A stretch of 64,000 nt of DNA, from the NCBI RefSeq assembly GCF_001422545.1, contig NZ_LMLE01000001.1:658830-722829 (forward strand), in the 5' to 3' direction. This stretch comes from Pedobacter sp. Leaf41. GTDB taxonomy: Bacteria > Bacteroidota > Bacteroidia > Sphingobacteriales > Sphingobacteriaceae. Positions 35,750 to 44,400 of this stretch are shown one piece after another (position 1 is the first letter of the stretch; each line of letters begins with the position of its first letter). Both the position numbers and the translations under genes were made by a program. The notes beneath the pieces were generated by a model. It saw only the letters and a list, made by a program, of their open reading frames with translations, was not told where the DNA came from and did no database searches.

Positions 35750-38700
35750 ATGAACAAAAAATTTACTAGGCTCATTAAGCTCACGCTTATGACGAAGGAG
35801 AGCGCCTGCAAGTTAGGTGCACTATCCTTGGCACTTGGATTAACATTTAATGCATCGGCAAATGCAATAAATATTAATACATCGCCAAAGGCAACAAAGG
35901 AACTAAAATCACCTTTTGCCGATATTGTAATCAGAGGTATTATTAAAGATGAAACCGGAACCCCAATTCCAGGTGCCAGTGTGAAGGTAAAAGGATCTTT
36001 AGCCGTTGCGGCTACTGATATAAATGGAGCATTTAGCATCAGTGTGCCTTCAGAATCTTCTGTATTGATCATTTCTTATGTAGGTTATGAACCAAAAAGC
36101 GTTACTGTTGGCAATCAGAAAAATATTTCTGTTTCACTTGTTCCAAGCTCAAATGCGCTAGAAGAAGTTGCAGTTGTAGGTTTCGGTACCCAACGTAAAG
36201 TTTCCTTGATTGGTGCACAATCTACCATTAACTCAAAAGAATTAAAGCAACCCGTAGCAAGCGTAACCCAATCATTAGCAGGTAGAATTGCGGGTGTAGT
36301 TGGAGTACAAAGAAGTGGCGAGCCAGGTAGAAGCACGGCTGATATCTGGATTCGTGGTATTGCAACTTTTAGTGGTTCAAGTGCGCCACTGGTATTGGTA
36401 GATGGAGTGGAGCGCTCTATCAATGCAATCGACCCAGAGGATATTGAATCATTCACGGTACTAAAAGATGCATCTGGAACCGCGGTTTATGGGGTTCGTG
36501 GTGCGAACGGCGTAATTATCGTAAAAACCAAAACTGGTAAAGTGGGTAAGCCCTCTATCTTTTTCGATTATAACGAGGGCCTAAGCACTTTTGTAAGGCA
36601 TCCTGAAGCTTTAGATGGTGTTTCTTATATGAATCTGGCTAATGAGGCCCTGACAGGAAGGGGTCAGGCAGCAAAATATTCGCAAGACTATATAGACAGA
36701 ACAGCCTCGGGTGTAGATCCGTTGGTTTACCCTAATGTAAACTGGATGAATGAGCTGTTTGATAAATATAGCAGTACCCGCAGAGCAAATTTAAATGCAA
36801 GTGGTGGGGTTGATAATGCACAGTATTATGTTTCATTGGCTTATTACAATGAAGGTGGTTTCTTAAAAACGGACGATTTAGCACAATATAATTCAGCGTT
36901 AAATTATACCCGTTACAACTTCACCAGTAATTTAAATTTGAAGCTCACCAATACAACAAAATTGGATTTAGGTATTCAGGGTTACGCTTCAACTGGTAAT
37001 TATCCTGGAGAAAGTACCGAAAATATTTTTACATCGGCATTAGATGTATCGCCAGTAGAATATCCAAAAATTTATCCAGGTGGTTTAATTCCAGGCCGTT
37101 CTTCAAATGGTGGTTTTAGAAATCCATATGCAGATTTGACCAGAAGAGGCTACCGAACAGAATTTAGAAACCAATTGTATACCAACTTAAGGTTAACTCA
37201 GGATTTGAAGATGGTAACTGAAGGTTTAACAGCAACTGCAATGGTAGCTTTTGATAACTATAATGAAAACTTTATCAGAAGATCAAAAAGAGAAAGTACA
37301 TATTTCATTAGAGATATCAATAACCCTTACAAAGCAGATGGGAGTTTAGATTTATTTCAATCGTTTACCAGTGGAGGTAATTATTTAAGTTTCGAGCCAT
37401 CAAGAGGTGGCAACAGAAAATTTTATACGGAAGCTGCCGTGAACTACGATAGAGCTTTCGGAAAGCACCGTGTTGGTGGGTTATTACTAGGTTATACGCA
37501 AGATTACACCAACCCATTTGCTGGAGATTTTACTGCTTCTATTCCTGAGCGACTTATTGGAGTAGCAGCTCGTGCAACCTATTCCTATGATGATCGTTAT
37601 TTTGCCGAATTTAATTTTGGTTATAACGGATCTGAATTGTTTTCACCAGGTAAAAGATTCGGAACCTTTCCTGCATTTGGTGTGGGGTGGATTCCTTCAA
37701 ATGAAAAATTCTGGGGTGATATGAAAAATGCCATTTCGTTCTTGAAGTTTAGATATTCTGATGGAATTGTTGGTATTGGTAAAATCTCTGATGTAAACCT
37801 GGTAGGTAGAAGATTTGCTTACTTAACCCTTGTTTCTGATGGTGCTGCTGGTTATCAATTTGGAAGAGGCTATGATAACGGAATTAGCGGAATTAACGTA
37901 ACTGATTATGGTGTAGATGTGGTTTGGGCTGAATCTCGTAAGCAGGATTTAGGGATGGAAATTAGAACACTGAAAGACAATCTTTACTTAATTGTCGATC
38001 TATTTAAGGAAGATCGTACAGGGATCTTTTTCCAGCGCCAATCTATTCCAGGTTATGTAGGTTTAACCAATCAGCCATATGGTAACTTAGGTGAGGTTGA
38101 TAACCGCGGTATTGATGCCACTTTAGAATATAATTTCAAAGTTGGGCAGGTTGATATTGGCTTGAGAGGAACATTCACGTACAATAAAGATAAAATCATA
38201 AAAGATGATCGTCCTGTTCAACCTTATCCATGGATGAACCGTGTTGGAACGAATGTTTTATCAAGATTCGGCTACGTTGCAGAGAAATTATATGATACAC
38301 AAGCCGAGATCGATGCAAGTGCAGCTCCAGGATCAAAAAGCAATCTCCGTCCTGGTGATATCAAGTACAGCGATTTAAATGGGGATGGCTTAATCAACGA
38401 TTATGATAAAACTCAAATTGGCAGAGGTGATGTGCCAAATAAAGTTTACGGTTTTGGCTTAAGTGCATCATACAAAGGTTTTGCATTAAGTACCTTTTTC
38501 CAAGGTACTCACGGTGCAGACATTATGTTAGGTGGTTCAGGTATATTTCCATTTAATGGTGGTGGCGGTTTAAGTAATGCTTATGCAATCGCAACCGATA
38601 GATGGACGCCATCAAACCCTAATCAAAATGCATTTTATCCGCGTTTAGCTTATGGTGAAGCAGATAACACTAATAATACTTTAGAAAGTTCATGGTGGGT

Positions 38701-38935
38701 GAAGGATGTAAACTTCTTGCGTTTAAAATCAGCTCAATTGAGTTATAATCTTCCTACGAAATTTGCTGAGAAAATATATCTTAAAAATGCAGCCATTTAT
38801 TTAATTGGAAACAACCTGTTAACCTTTAGTAATTGGAAACTATGGGATCCGGAGTTAAATACTGGCGGAAGAGCAAATGGTTCGAAGTATCCAATCACCA
38901 AAACATTGTCCTTAGGTATAAATGTTAAATTTTAA
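35750..38935 (+). CDS. SusC-family TonB-linked transporter (pair 3)
   Basis: This is an outer membrane TonB-dependent transporter of 1061 residues. A long N-terminal signal region ends near ASANA (residue ~39). It continues with ADIVIRGIIKDETGTPIPGAS (CarboxypepD-reg-like), EVAVVGFGTQRKVSLIGAQS (TonB box and plug start), LVLVDGVERSINAIDPEDIES and KDASGTAVYGVRGANGVIIV. The barrel ends KTLSLGINVKF. It is clearly paralogous to pair 4 at 48990 (shared ADIVIRGIIKD, VGFGTQ, PQPYPWM-like and SKFKLWDPELNT-like segments). It is followed 12 bp later by its SusD and then by GH76, the 725-residue protein and GH92. Confidence 0.95.
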   Translation: MNKKFTRLIKLTLMTKESACKLGALSLALGLTFNASANAININTSPKATKELKSPFADIVIRGIIKDETGTPIPGASVKVKGSLAVAATDINGAFSISVPSESSVLIISYVGYEPKSVTVGNQKNISVSLVPSSNALEEVAVVGFGTQRKVSLIGAQSTINSKELKQPVASVTQSLAGRIAGVVGVQRSGEPGRSTADIWIRGIATFSGSSAPLVLVDGVERSINAIDPEDIESFTVLKDASGTAVYGVRGANGVIIVKTKTGKVGKPSIFFDYNEGLSTFVRHPEALDGVSYMNLANEALTGRGQAAKYSQDYIDRTASGVDPLVYPNVNWMNELFDKYSSTRRANLNASGGVDNAQYYVSLAYYNEGGFLKTDDLAQYNSALNYTRYNFTSNLNLKLTNTTKLDLGIQGYASTGNYPGESTENIFTSALDVSPVEYPKIYPGGLIPGRSSNGGFRNPYADLTRRGYRTEFRNQLYTNLRLTQDLKMVTEGLTATAMVAFDNYNENFIRRSKRESTYFIRDINNPYKADGSLDLFQSFTSGGNYLSFEPSRGGNRKFYTEAAVNYDRAFGKHRVGGLLLGYTQDYTNPFAGDFTASIPERLIGVAARATYSYDDRYFAEFNFGYNGSELFSPGKRFGTFPAFGVGWIPSNEKFWGDMKNAISFLKFRYSDGIVGIGKISDVNLVGRRFAYLTLVSDGAAGYQFGRGYDNGISGINVTDYGVDVVWAESRKQDLGMEIRTLKDNLYLIVDLFKEDRTGIFFQRQSIPGYVGLTNQPYGNLGEVDNRGIDATLEYNFKVGQVDIGLRGTFTYNKDKIIKDDRPVQPYPWMNRVGTNVLSRFGYVAEKLYDTQAEIDASAAPGSKSNLRPGDIKYSDLNGDGLINDYDKTQIGRGDVPNKVYGFGLSASYKGFALSTFFQGTHGADIMLGGSGIFPFNGGGGLSNAYAIATDRWTPSNPNQNAFYPRLAYGEADNTNNTLESSWWVKDVNFLRLKSAQLSYNLPTKFAEKIYLKNAAIYLIGNNLLTFSNWKLWDPELNTGGRANGSKYPITKTLSLGINVKF

Positions 38936-38947
38936 GAATCAAAAATC

Positions 38948-40768
38948 ATGAAAAAATACATATTTATTGCATTTGTAGCTTGCTTCACTTTGGCTACATC
39001 TTGTAAAAAAGGTTTTCTAGATCAGGTGCCTAATGATAGGCTAACCCTCGAAGAAACGTTTACAAACCGTGCTACGGCTGAAAAATTTCTAGCAAATGTT
39101 TATAGTTTAATTCCTGATGAATTTGGTCAGCGTAATCCAAATACGGGTAGAAGTGCTGGGGTATGGACTGGTGCCTCAGACGAAGCTGAATTTGTTTGGG
39201 GTTTCAACCAGGCGAATAACGTAAACATTGGAAGCTGGGATGCGAATTCTGGTTTCGTAAATGATTATTGGAACAATTTTTACAGAGGTATTCGTTCAGC
39301 AAGTTTCTTTATGGCCAATATCGATAAAGTAACCCAGGATATCACACCACAATTAATTACCCAGTATAAAAATGAGGCAAGAGCTTTAAGAGCGATATAT
39401 TATTTTTATCTGGTTCGTACTTATGGTCCGGTAATTCTTTTAGGCGAGAATGTAATTGAGCCAGATGCACCAACTGAAAGTATTCGTTTACCAAGAAACA
39501 GTTTCGATGAATGTATTAATTACATCACTGCTGAATTACAAAGTGCTGCAGATAATTTACCTGTTACCCCACTTAATGATAGAAACTACGCCCGAATTAC
39601 AAAAGGTCAGGCTTTGGCATATCGTTTACAAGCTTACCTTTTAGCAGCAAGCCCGCTTTATAATGGTAATACCGATTTGGCCAATCTCAAAAACAAGGAT
39701 GGTAAACAATTGATTAGCCAAACTTATGATGCTTCAAAATGGAAAAGAGCTTCTGATGCTTACAAAGCCTACATTACTCAATTTGTACCAGGTACTTACA
39801 GCTTACTAAGAAAAACCAATGCTGATGGATCTATAAATGGATATTTATCTTGTCGCGATATTTTCCTTGATAAATTCAATAGTGAAATCATCATGTCGAG
39901 ATTAGATGCTGATATTGAAGGAAGACAATATGAAATGACGCCTTATCACAGTGGTAAAGCATCTGAGGTGAGAGGTTCAGCTGGTTTAGGTGCAACACAA
40001 AATCAAGTTGATGCTTTCTTTACAGCAAACGGCCGTACCATTGATGATCCGGCTTCAGGCTATGTAAATACTGGTTTTACAGATTATAAAGCCCCGGGAA
40101 GCCCAATTGCAACCAATACTTTTAACCAATGGGTTAACCGTGAGCCGCGTTTTTATGTAAATATTACTTACCATAACAGTGTTTGGTTGAACACGGCTTT
40201 TGGTAACGTGATTACAGAATTTACTAACAATGGTAACTCAGGTAAAGCCACAGGTGGTAACGATTACACCGTTACTGGCTATGCCGTTAGAAAAGCAATG
40301 GGCTTGGGTAACTGGAGAGAAAGCAATCGGGCATGTATCTTGTACCGTGTGGGTAATTTGTTTTTAGATTATGTAGAAGCTTTAAATGAATCTACTCCAG
40401 GTGATCCTGATATCTTGAATTACTTAAATCAAATCAGACAAAGGGCTGGCATTCCTCAATATGGTTCAGGTACTGGCCAGATTACTGCTCCAGCAGATCA
40501 GGCGGCAATGAGACAAGCGATCAGAAATGAACGTAGATCAGAGTTGGCTTTCGAGAACGTAAGATATTTCGATACCAGAAGATGGAAAATTGCAGAAACT
40601 ACAGACAATGGCCCAATCTATGGTTTAAATATTACGCAGAATGCACCGAATTTCTTCAACAAAGTTGCTTTCGAAACCAGAACATTTAGTAAAAGACATT
40701 ACTTATTTCCAATCCCTTCAAAAGACGTTAATTCTGATGATTTAATGGTGCAGAACCCAGGTTGGTAG
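38948..40768 (+). CDS. SusD-family surface lipoprotein (pair 3)
   Basis: This is a glycan-binding lipoprotein of 606 residues with lipobox LATSC at Cys 19. Typical features are FLDQVPNDRLTLEETFTNR, QYKNEARALRAIYYFYLVRTYGPVILLG and the C-terminal RNERRSELAFENVRYFDTRRW, ending MVQNPGW. It is paralogous to the SusD at 52204 (shared QVPNDRLT/QVPDDRLT, GLNITQNAP). It belongs to the transcription unit with pair-3 SusC. A strong stem-loop follows before GH76. Confidence 0.95.
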   Translation: MKKYIFIAFVACFTLATSCKKGFLDQVPNDRLTLEETFTNRATAEKFLANVYSLIPDEFGQRNPNTGRSAGVWTGASDEAEFVWGFNQANNVNIGSWDANSGFVNDYWNNFYRGIRSASFFMANIDKVTQDITPQLITQYKNEARALRAIYYFYLVRTYGPVILLGENVIEPDAPTESIRLPRNSFDECINYITAELQSAADNLPVTPLNDRNYARITKGQALAYRLQAYLLAASPLYNGNTDLANLKNKDGKQLISQTYDASKWKRASDAYKAYITQFVPGTYSLLRKTNADGSINGYLSCRDIFLDKFNSEIIMSRLDADIEGRQYEMTPYHSGKASEVRGSAGLGATQNQVDAFFTANGRTIDDPASGYVNTGFTDYKAPGSPIATNTFNQWVNREPRFYVNITYHNSVWLNTAFGNVITEFTNNGNSGKATGGNDYTVTGYAVRKAMGLGNWRESNRACILYRVGNLFLDYVEALNESTPGDPDILNYLNQIRQRAGIPQYGSGTGQITAPADQAAMRQAIRNERRSELAFENVRYFDTRRWKIAETTDNGPIYGLNITQNAPNFFNKVAFETRTFSKRHYLFPIPSKDVNSDDLMVQNPGW

Positions 40769-40798
40769 TTTCAGAAATGAAACATCAAAATAACTAAA

Positions 40799-40844
40799 AT
40801 CAGGTGGTGCTTACATGATTTACCTATGTAAGTGCCGCCCTGAT
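40799..40844 (+). terminator. Stem-loop between susD (pair 3) and GH76 gene
   Basis: Arms atcaggtggtgcttacat (40799-40816) and atgtaagtgccgccctgat (40826-40844) pair along their whole length with G-T wobbles and one bulge. They are followed by attctttt. It may act as an attenuator or RNA stabiliser that leaves susC/susD transcripts more abundant than the downstream enzyme genes. Confidence 0.6.
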
Positions 40845-40874
40845 ATTCTTTTCATGCCATAAGAACCACGTATT

Positions 40875-42041
40875 ATGGAAAATAGATCTTTACCTAAAAA
40901 TCTTCGCAAACTTAAAATACTGGTTGCGTTTTTAAGTTTAACTATCGCAATTTCAATCAGCTCTTGTAGCAAAAAAGGCACTGAAGCGCCTACAACAAAA
41001 CCACCAACTTTACCACCAGCCACGCCAACAAGTTTTACTGCTGCCGAAGCCACTATCGCTTTCAATTCCTTTAATACCATTTATTATAGTCCTGCAGATA
41101 AACTTTATTACAGCACTACCGAAAAAAAAGGTTTAGCCGCCATTTGGACCCAAGCCATTTATTGGGACAACGTAATGAACATTTATGAGCGTACCAAAGA
41201 CCCCGCTTACTACAAATTGATTACTGATATGTACGACGGAGGAGCCAAACGTTACGATAATTACAATTGGGATAACTCTGTTGAGTGGTTTATTTATGAT
41301 GATATGATGTGGTGGATTATGTCGCTTACCCGTGCTTATGAAATCACCAAAAACCAAGCTTATCTTGATAAGGCTAAATCTGGCTTTGCTAAAGTTTGGA
41401 GCGGTTCTTACGATCCGGTTAAAGGCGGTATGTTTTGGGATTTTAAGCACAGTGGCAAAAATGCATGCATAAATTTCCCTACCGTAATTGCCGCAGTGCG
41501 ATTGTATAATGTCACCAAAGACGAAGCTTATTTAACAAAGGCTAAAGAAATTTACGCATGGTCTAGAATAAATCTGTTCGATATTGCCAAAGGCAGGGTA
41601 GCCGATCATAAGGTTGGCGATAATAACCCTGGTTTCGAAGACTACACTTACAACCAGGGAACACTCATTGGCGCTGCGGTTTTATTGTATAAAAATACCA
41701 ATACGCAAAGTTATTTAGACGATGCAAAAATCGCGGCCAATTATACCAAAAATATCATGAGCGATCCGAGTGGTATTTTGCCTGCCGAAGGCGACTGGAA
41801 CGAGCAGGGGGTTTTGAAGGCAATTTTCGCCCAATATTTAGCCGATCTGGCCAAAGCTTATCCGGCAGGTGATTATGCTAAATGGGCAATTTTTAACGCC
41901 GATACCGCCTGGGGAAACCGCGATTTTGGTCGCGGGATTATGCACCGCAATTACAAAGCACCCTGCCCAACAGGCGTTGTTCAATCTTACGAATCGAGTA
42001 GTGCTGTGGCTTTCATGCAATTATTCGCTCCTGCTAACTAA
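40875..42041 (+). CDS. GH76 family lipoprotein (endo-alpha-1,6-mannanase type)
   Basis: This 388-residue lipoprotein has an N-terminal basic region, a hydrophobic segment and lipobox SISSC (Cys 31). A Pro/Thr-rich linker (~36-55) suggests surface display. The (alpha/alpha)6 barrel carries the GH76 signature IYDDMMWWI (residues ~140-148) with the catalytic Asp pair 142-143. It also has EDYTYNQGTLIGAAVLLY and the Trp/Tyr-rich NWDNSVEWF. Characterised GH76 enzymes hydrolyse the alpha-1,6-mannan backbone of yeast-type mannan. Its place between SusC/D pair 3 and GH92 supports mannan degradation, with surface endo-cleavage before import. Confidence 0.92.
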   Translation: MENRSLPKNLRKLKILVAFLSLTIAISISSCSKKGTEAPTTKPPTLPPATPTSFTAAEATIAFNSFNTIYYSPADKLYYSTTEKKGLAAIWTQAIYWDNVMNIYERTKDPAYYKLITDMYDGGAKRYDNYNWDNSVEWFIYDDMMWWIMSLTRAYEITKNQAYLDKAKSGFAKVWSGSYDPVKGGMFWDFKHSGKNACINFPTVIAAVRLYNVTKDEAYLTKAKEIYAWSRINLFDIAKGRVADHKVGDNNPGFEDYTYNQGTLIGAAVLLYKNTNTQSYLDDAKIAANYTKNIMSDPSGILPAEGDWNEQGVLKAIFAQYLADLAKAYPAGDYAKWAIFNADTAWGNRDFGRGIMHRNYKAPCPTGVVQSYESSSAVAFMQLFAPAN

Positions 42042-42049
42042 AAATCGAT

Positions 42050-44227
42050 ATGAAAAACCTCAAGTTTTATGTGGCTCTTTCGGCATTGGCAATTGGTTTA
42101 ACTCCGCAAGGCGATGTATTTGCCCAGATTAAATCCAAGCAAAAAACGTCGTTTCAAGTTTCTGCACCATGGAGCCCGGATTACGATGTTCGATCGGACA
42201 TTGCAATGGTTTACGGCATTAACGATGATGGTGGGAAATTTGAAGAACGTGTTAAAGGCTATCTCGATAAAGGTTATGAAGTACAATTTATGACCGGTAT
42301 TGCCTGGGGCCAGTACAAAGATTATTTCTTAGGCGAATGGGATGGAAAAAACCATTTGGATGAAGGCCAGATGATGCGTAATGGCGAAACCATTTGGCAT
42401 GGAAAAGATGTTCCCTATATCGTTCCTACAGCGAGTTTTCTTACCTATATGAAGAGCCACGTAAAGCGGGCCATTGATGCAGGTGTAACCGCAATTTATT
42501 TGGAAGAACCCGAGTTTTGGGCCCGTGCAGGTTATAGCCAAACGTTTAAAAATGAATGGCAAAAATACTATGGTTTCCCCTGGATGGCCCAGCATGAATC
42601 GCCTGAAGCTACTTACTTATCTTCCAAACTGAAATATCAACTTTATTTCAATGCACTGAAAGAAGTGTTTACCTATGTAAAAACCTATAGCGAAAGCAAG
42701 GGGAAAAGGGTAAAATGTTTCGTGCCCACGCACTCGCTCATTAATTATTCCTCCTGGCAAATTGTAAGTCCGGAGGCAAGCCTGGCTAATTTAGAAGGAA
42801 TGGATGGATACATTGCTCAGGTGTGGACAGGTACCTCTCGGGAGCCGATTTATTACGATGGATTGATGAAAGAGCGGGTATTTGAAAATGCATTTTTGGA
42901 GTATGGTTCTATGGTTTCGATGACGGCACCAACTGGTAGGAAGATCTATTTTTTGACAGATCCGATTGAAGATAGAGCAAGATCGTGGAATGATTACAAA
43001 GTGAATTATGAGGCTACATTCACTGCTGAATTACTGTATCCAATGGTCGATAATTACGAAGTAATGCCTTGGCCAAATCGCATTTATAGAGGTAAGTTTC
43101 CGGTGGAGGGAATGAAAGAGCGTCAGCCGATTTCTCCAGCCTACGCCACTCAAATGCAAATCATGGTCAACTCGTTAAACCAGATGCCGCTTTCGCAAAA
43201 CACATTGAATGGGAGCCATGGTATCGGAGTTTTACTTTCTAATTCCATGATGTTTCAACGCTTTCCAACCCATCAGGGCTACGATGATCCTCAGTTGTCT
43301 AACTTTTATGGAATGGCCATTCCATTACTTAAACAAGGCATTCCGGTGGAAACTGTTCATATCGAAAACCTCGCCAATAAAAATACTTTAAAAGATATTA
43401 AAGTCTTGATCATGAGTTACGCAAACATGAAACCGCTCTCGGCTGATTTTCACCAGGAGTTAAACAAATGGGTAAAAGCGGGAGGCATTTTGCTTTATTA
43501 CGGTAGGGATAACGATCCATTCCAGAATGTGAAAGAATGGTGGAATAGCAATGGAAACAACTTCAAAGCCCCATCAGAGCATTTATTTGGCTTATTGGGT
43601 GTGCCTTTAAGCGAAAGTGGCGGGATTTATGAAGTGGGTAAAGGCAAAGTTTACCTGGTACGTAAAGATCCAAAAGAGCTTATTATGCTAAAAAATGGTG
43701 ACGAAGATTTTATGTCGACAGTTAAAAAAGCTTATGAGCATGATGCAAAAGCAGGAAATTTGGTTCTAAAAAACAACTTTGTTTTAGAACGTGGACCATT
43801 TGTTATTGCCGCGGTCTTAGATGAAAGTCAAAGCAAATCGCCAGTAACCTTAACGGGAACTTTTATTGATCTTTTCGATCCTGAGCTTCCTGTGTTGAAT
43901 ACAAAAACCATTAAGCCCAATTCACAGGCTTATTTATTTGATGTAAATAAAGCAGAGAATAAAAGCAAACCTCAGGTTTTGGCTGCGGCGGCAAGGGTTA
44001 CAGATGAGGTTTCGAGAAAAAAATCTTATCAATTTTTAGCAAAAAGCCCTTCGAAAACCAATAACATCATGCGCATTCTTTTGGCGAATAAACCAACAAA
44101 AGTTACGGCAACCTCCAGCGGAAAAGAATTATCCCTTACCAAAAATGATTGGGATGAAAAATCAAAAACACTGCTGTTGGGCTTTGAGAATTTCAGTGAA
44201 GGTGTACAGGTTAACATCAGCTGGTAA
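42050..44227 (+). CDS. Secreted probable glycoside hydrolase of unassigned family
   Basis: This 725-residue protein has a signal peptide MKNLKFYVALSALAIGLTPQGDVFAQ and starts 8 bp after GH76. I do not recognise a named family. Residues ~40-345 look like a (beta/alpha)8 barrel with possible acidic active-site positions in TAIYLEEPEFW (148-157: Glu 152, 153, 155) and aromatic segments YIAQVWTG (254-261) and YEVMPWPNRIY (336-346). Residues ~385-500 resemble a class I glutamine-amidotransferase-like domain (GIGVLLSNSM, IKVLIMSYANMKPLS, WVKAGGILLYYG). A barrel followed by such a domain is the layout of GH42 and related beta-galactosidase/mannosidase families. Residues ~560-725 are beta-rich. A mannoside-active role is inferred from neighbours only. 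Confidence 0.6.
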   Translation: MKNLKFYVALSALAIGLTPQGDVFAQIKSKQKTSFQVSAPWSPDYDVRSDIAMVYGINDDGGKFEERVKGYLDKGYEVQFMTGIAWGQYKDYFLGEWDGKNHLDEGQMMRNGETIWHGKDVPYIVPTASFLTYMKSHVKRAIDAGVTAIYLEEPEFWARAGYSQTFKNEWQKYYGFPWMAQHESPEATYLSSKLKYQLYFNALKEVFTYVKTYSESKGKRVKCFVPTHSLINYSSWQIVSPEASLANLEGMDGYIAQVWTGTSREPIYYDGLMKERVFENAFLEYGSMVSMTAPTGRKIYFLTDPIEDRARSWNDYKVNYEATFTAELLYPMVDNYEVMPWPNRIYRGKFPVEGMKERQPISPAYATQMQIMVNSLNQMPLSQNTLNGSHGIGVLLSNSMMFQRFPTHQGYDDPQLSNFYGMAIPLLKQGIPVETVHIENLANKNTLKDIKVLIMSYANMKPLSADFHQELNKWVKAGGILLYYGRDNDPFQNVKEWWNSNGNNFKAPSEHLFGLLGVPLSESGGIYEVGKGKVYLVRKDPKELIMLKNGDEDFMSTVKKAYEHDAKAGNLVLKNNFVLERGPFVIAAVLDESQSKSPVTLTGTFIDLFDPELPVLNTKTIKPNSQAYLFDVNKAENKSKPQVLAAAARVTDEVSRKKSYQFLAKSPSKTNNIMRILLANKPTKVTATSSGKELSLTKNDWDEKSKTLLLGFENFSEGVQVNISW

Positions 44228-44237
44228 GTAAAATAAA

Positions 44238-44341
44238 ATTCGAAATGAGCTTTTCGAGATTGAGAAATCTCAATAGAAGAATTGATTTTTTGCAATGGGA
44301 TCTCTCCTCAATCAATAAAAAATTGATTTAGTTCGAAATTA
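44238..44341. repeat. Hairpin-rich intergenic stretch
   Basis: The stretch is bounded by attcgaaat and gttcgaaat. It holds a perfect hairpin attgaga/tctcaat at 44259-44274 and a second weaker pair (aattgatttttt ... aaaaaattgattt). It lies between the 725-residue protein gene and GH92. It could be a degenerate palindromic element or an mRNA processing structure. Confidence 0.35.
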
Positions 44342-44400
44342 CGATAGATAATTAAAGATTGATTTCGTACGAGATAATTAGTAAAAACAAAGACACACAA

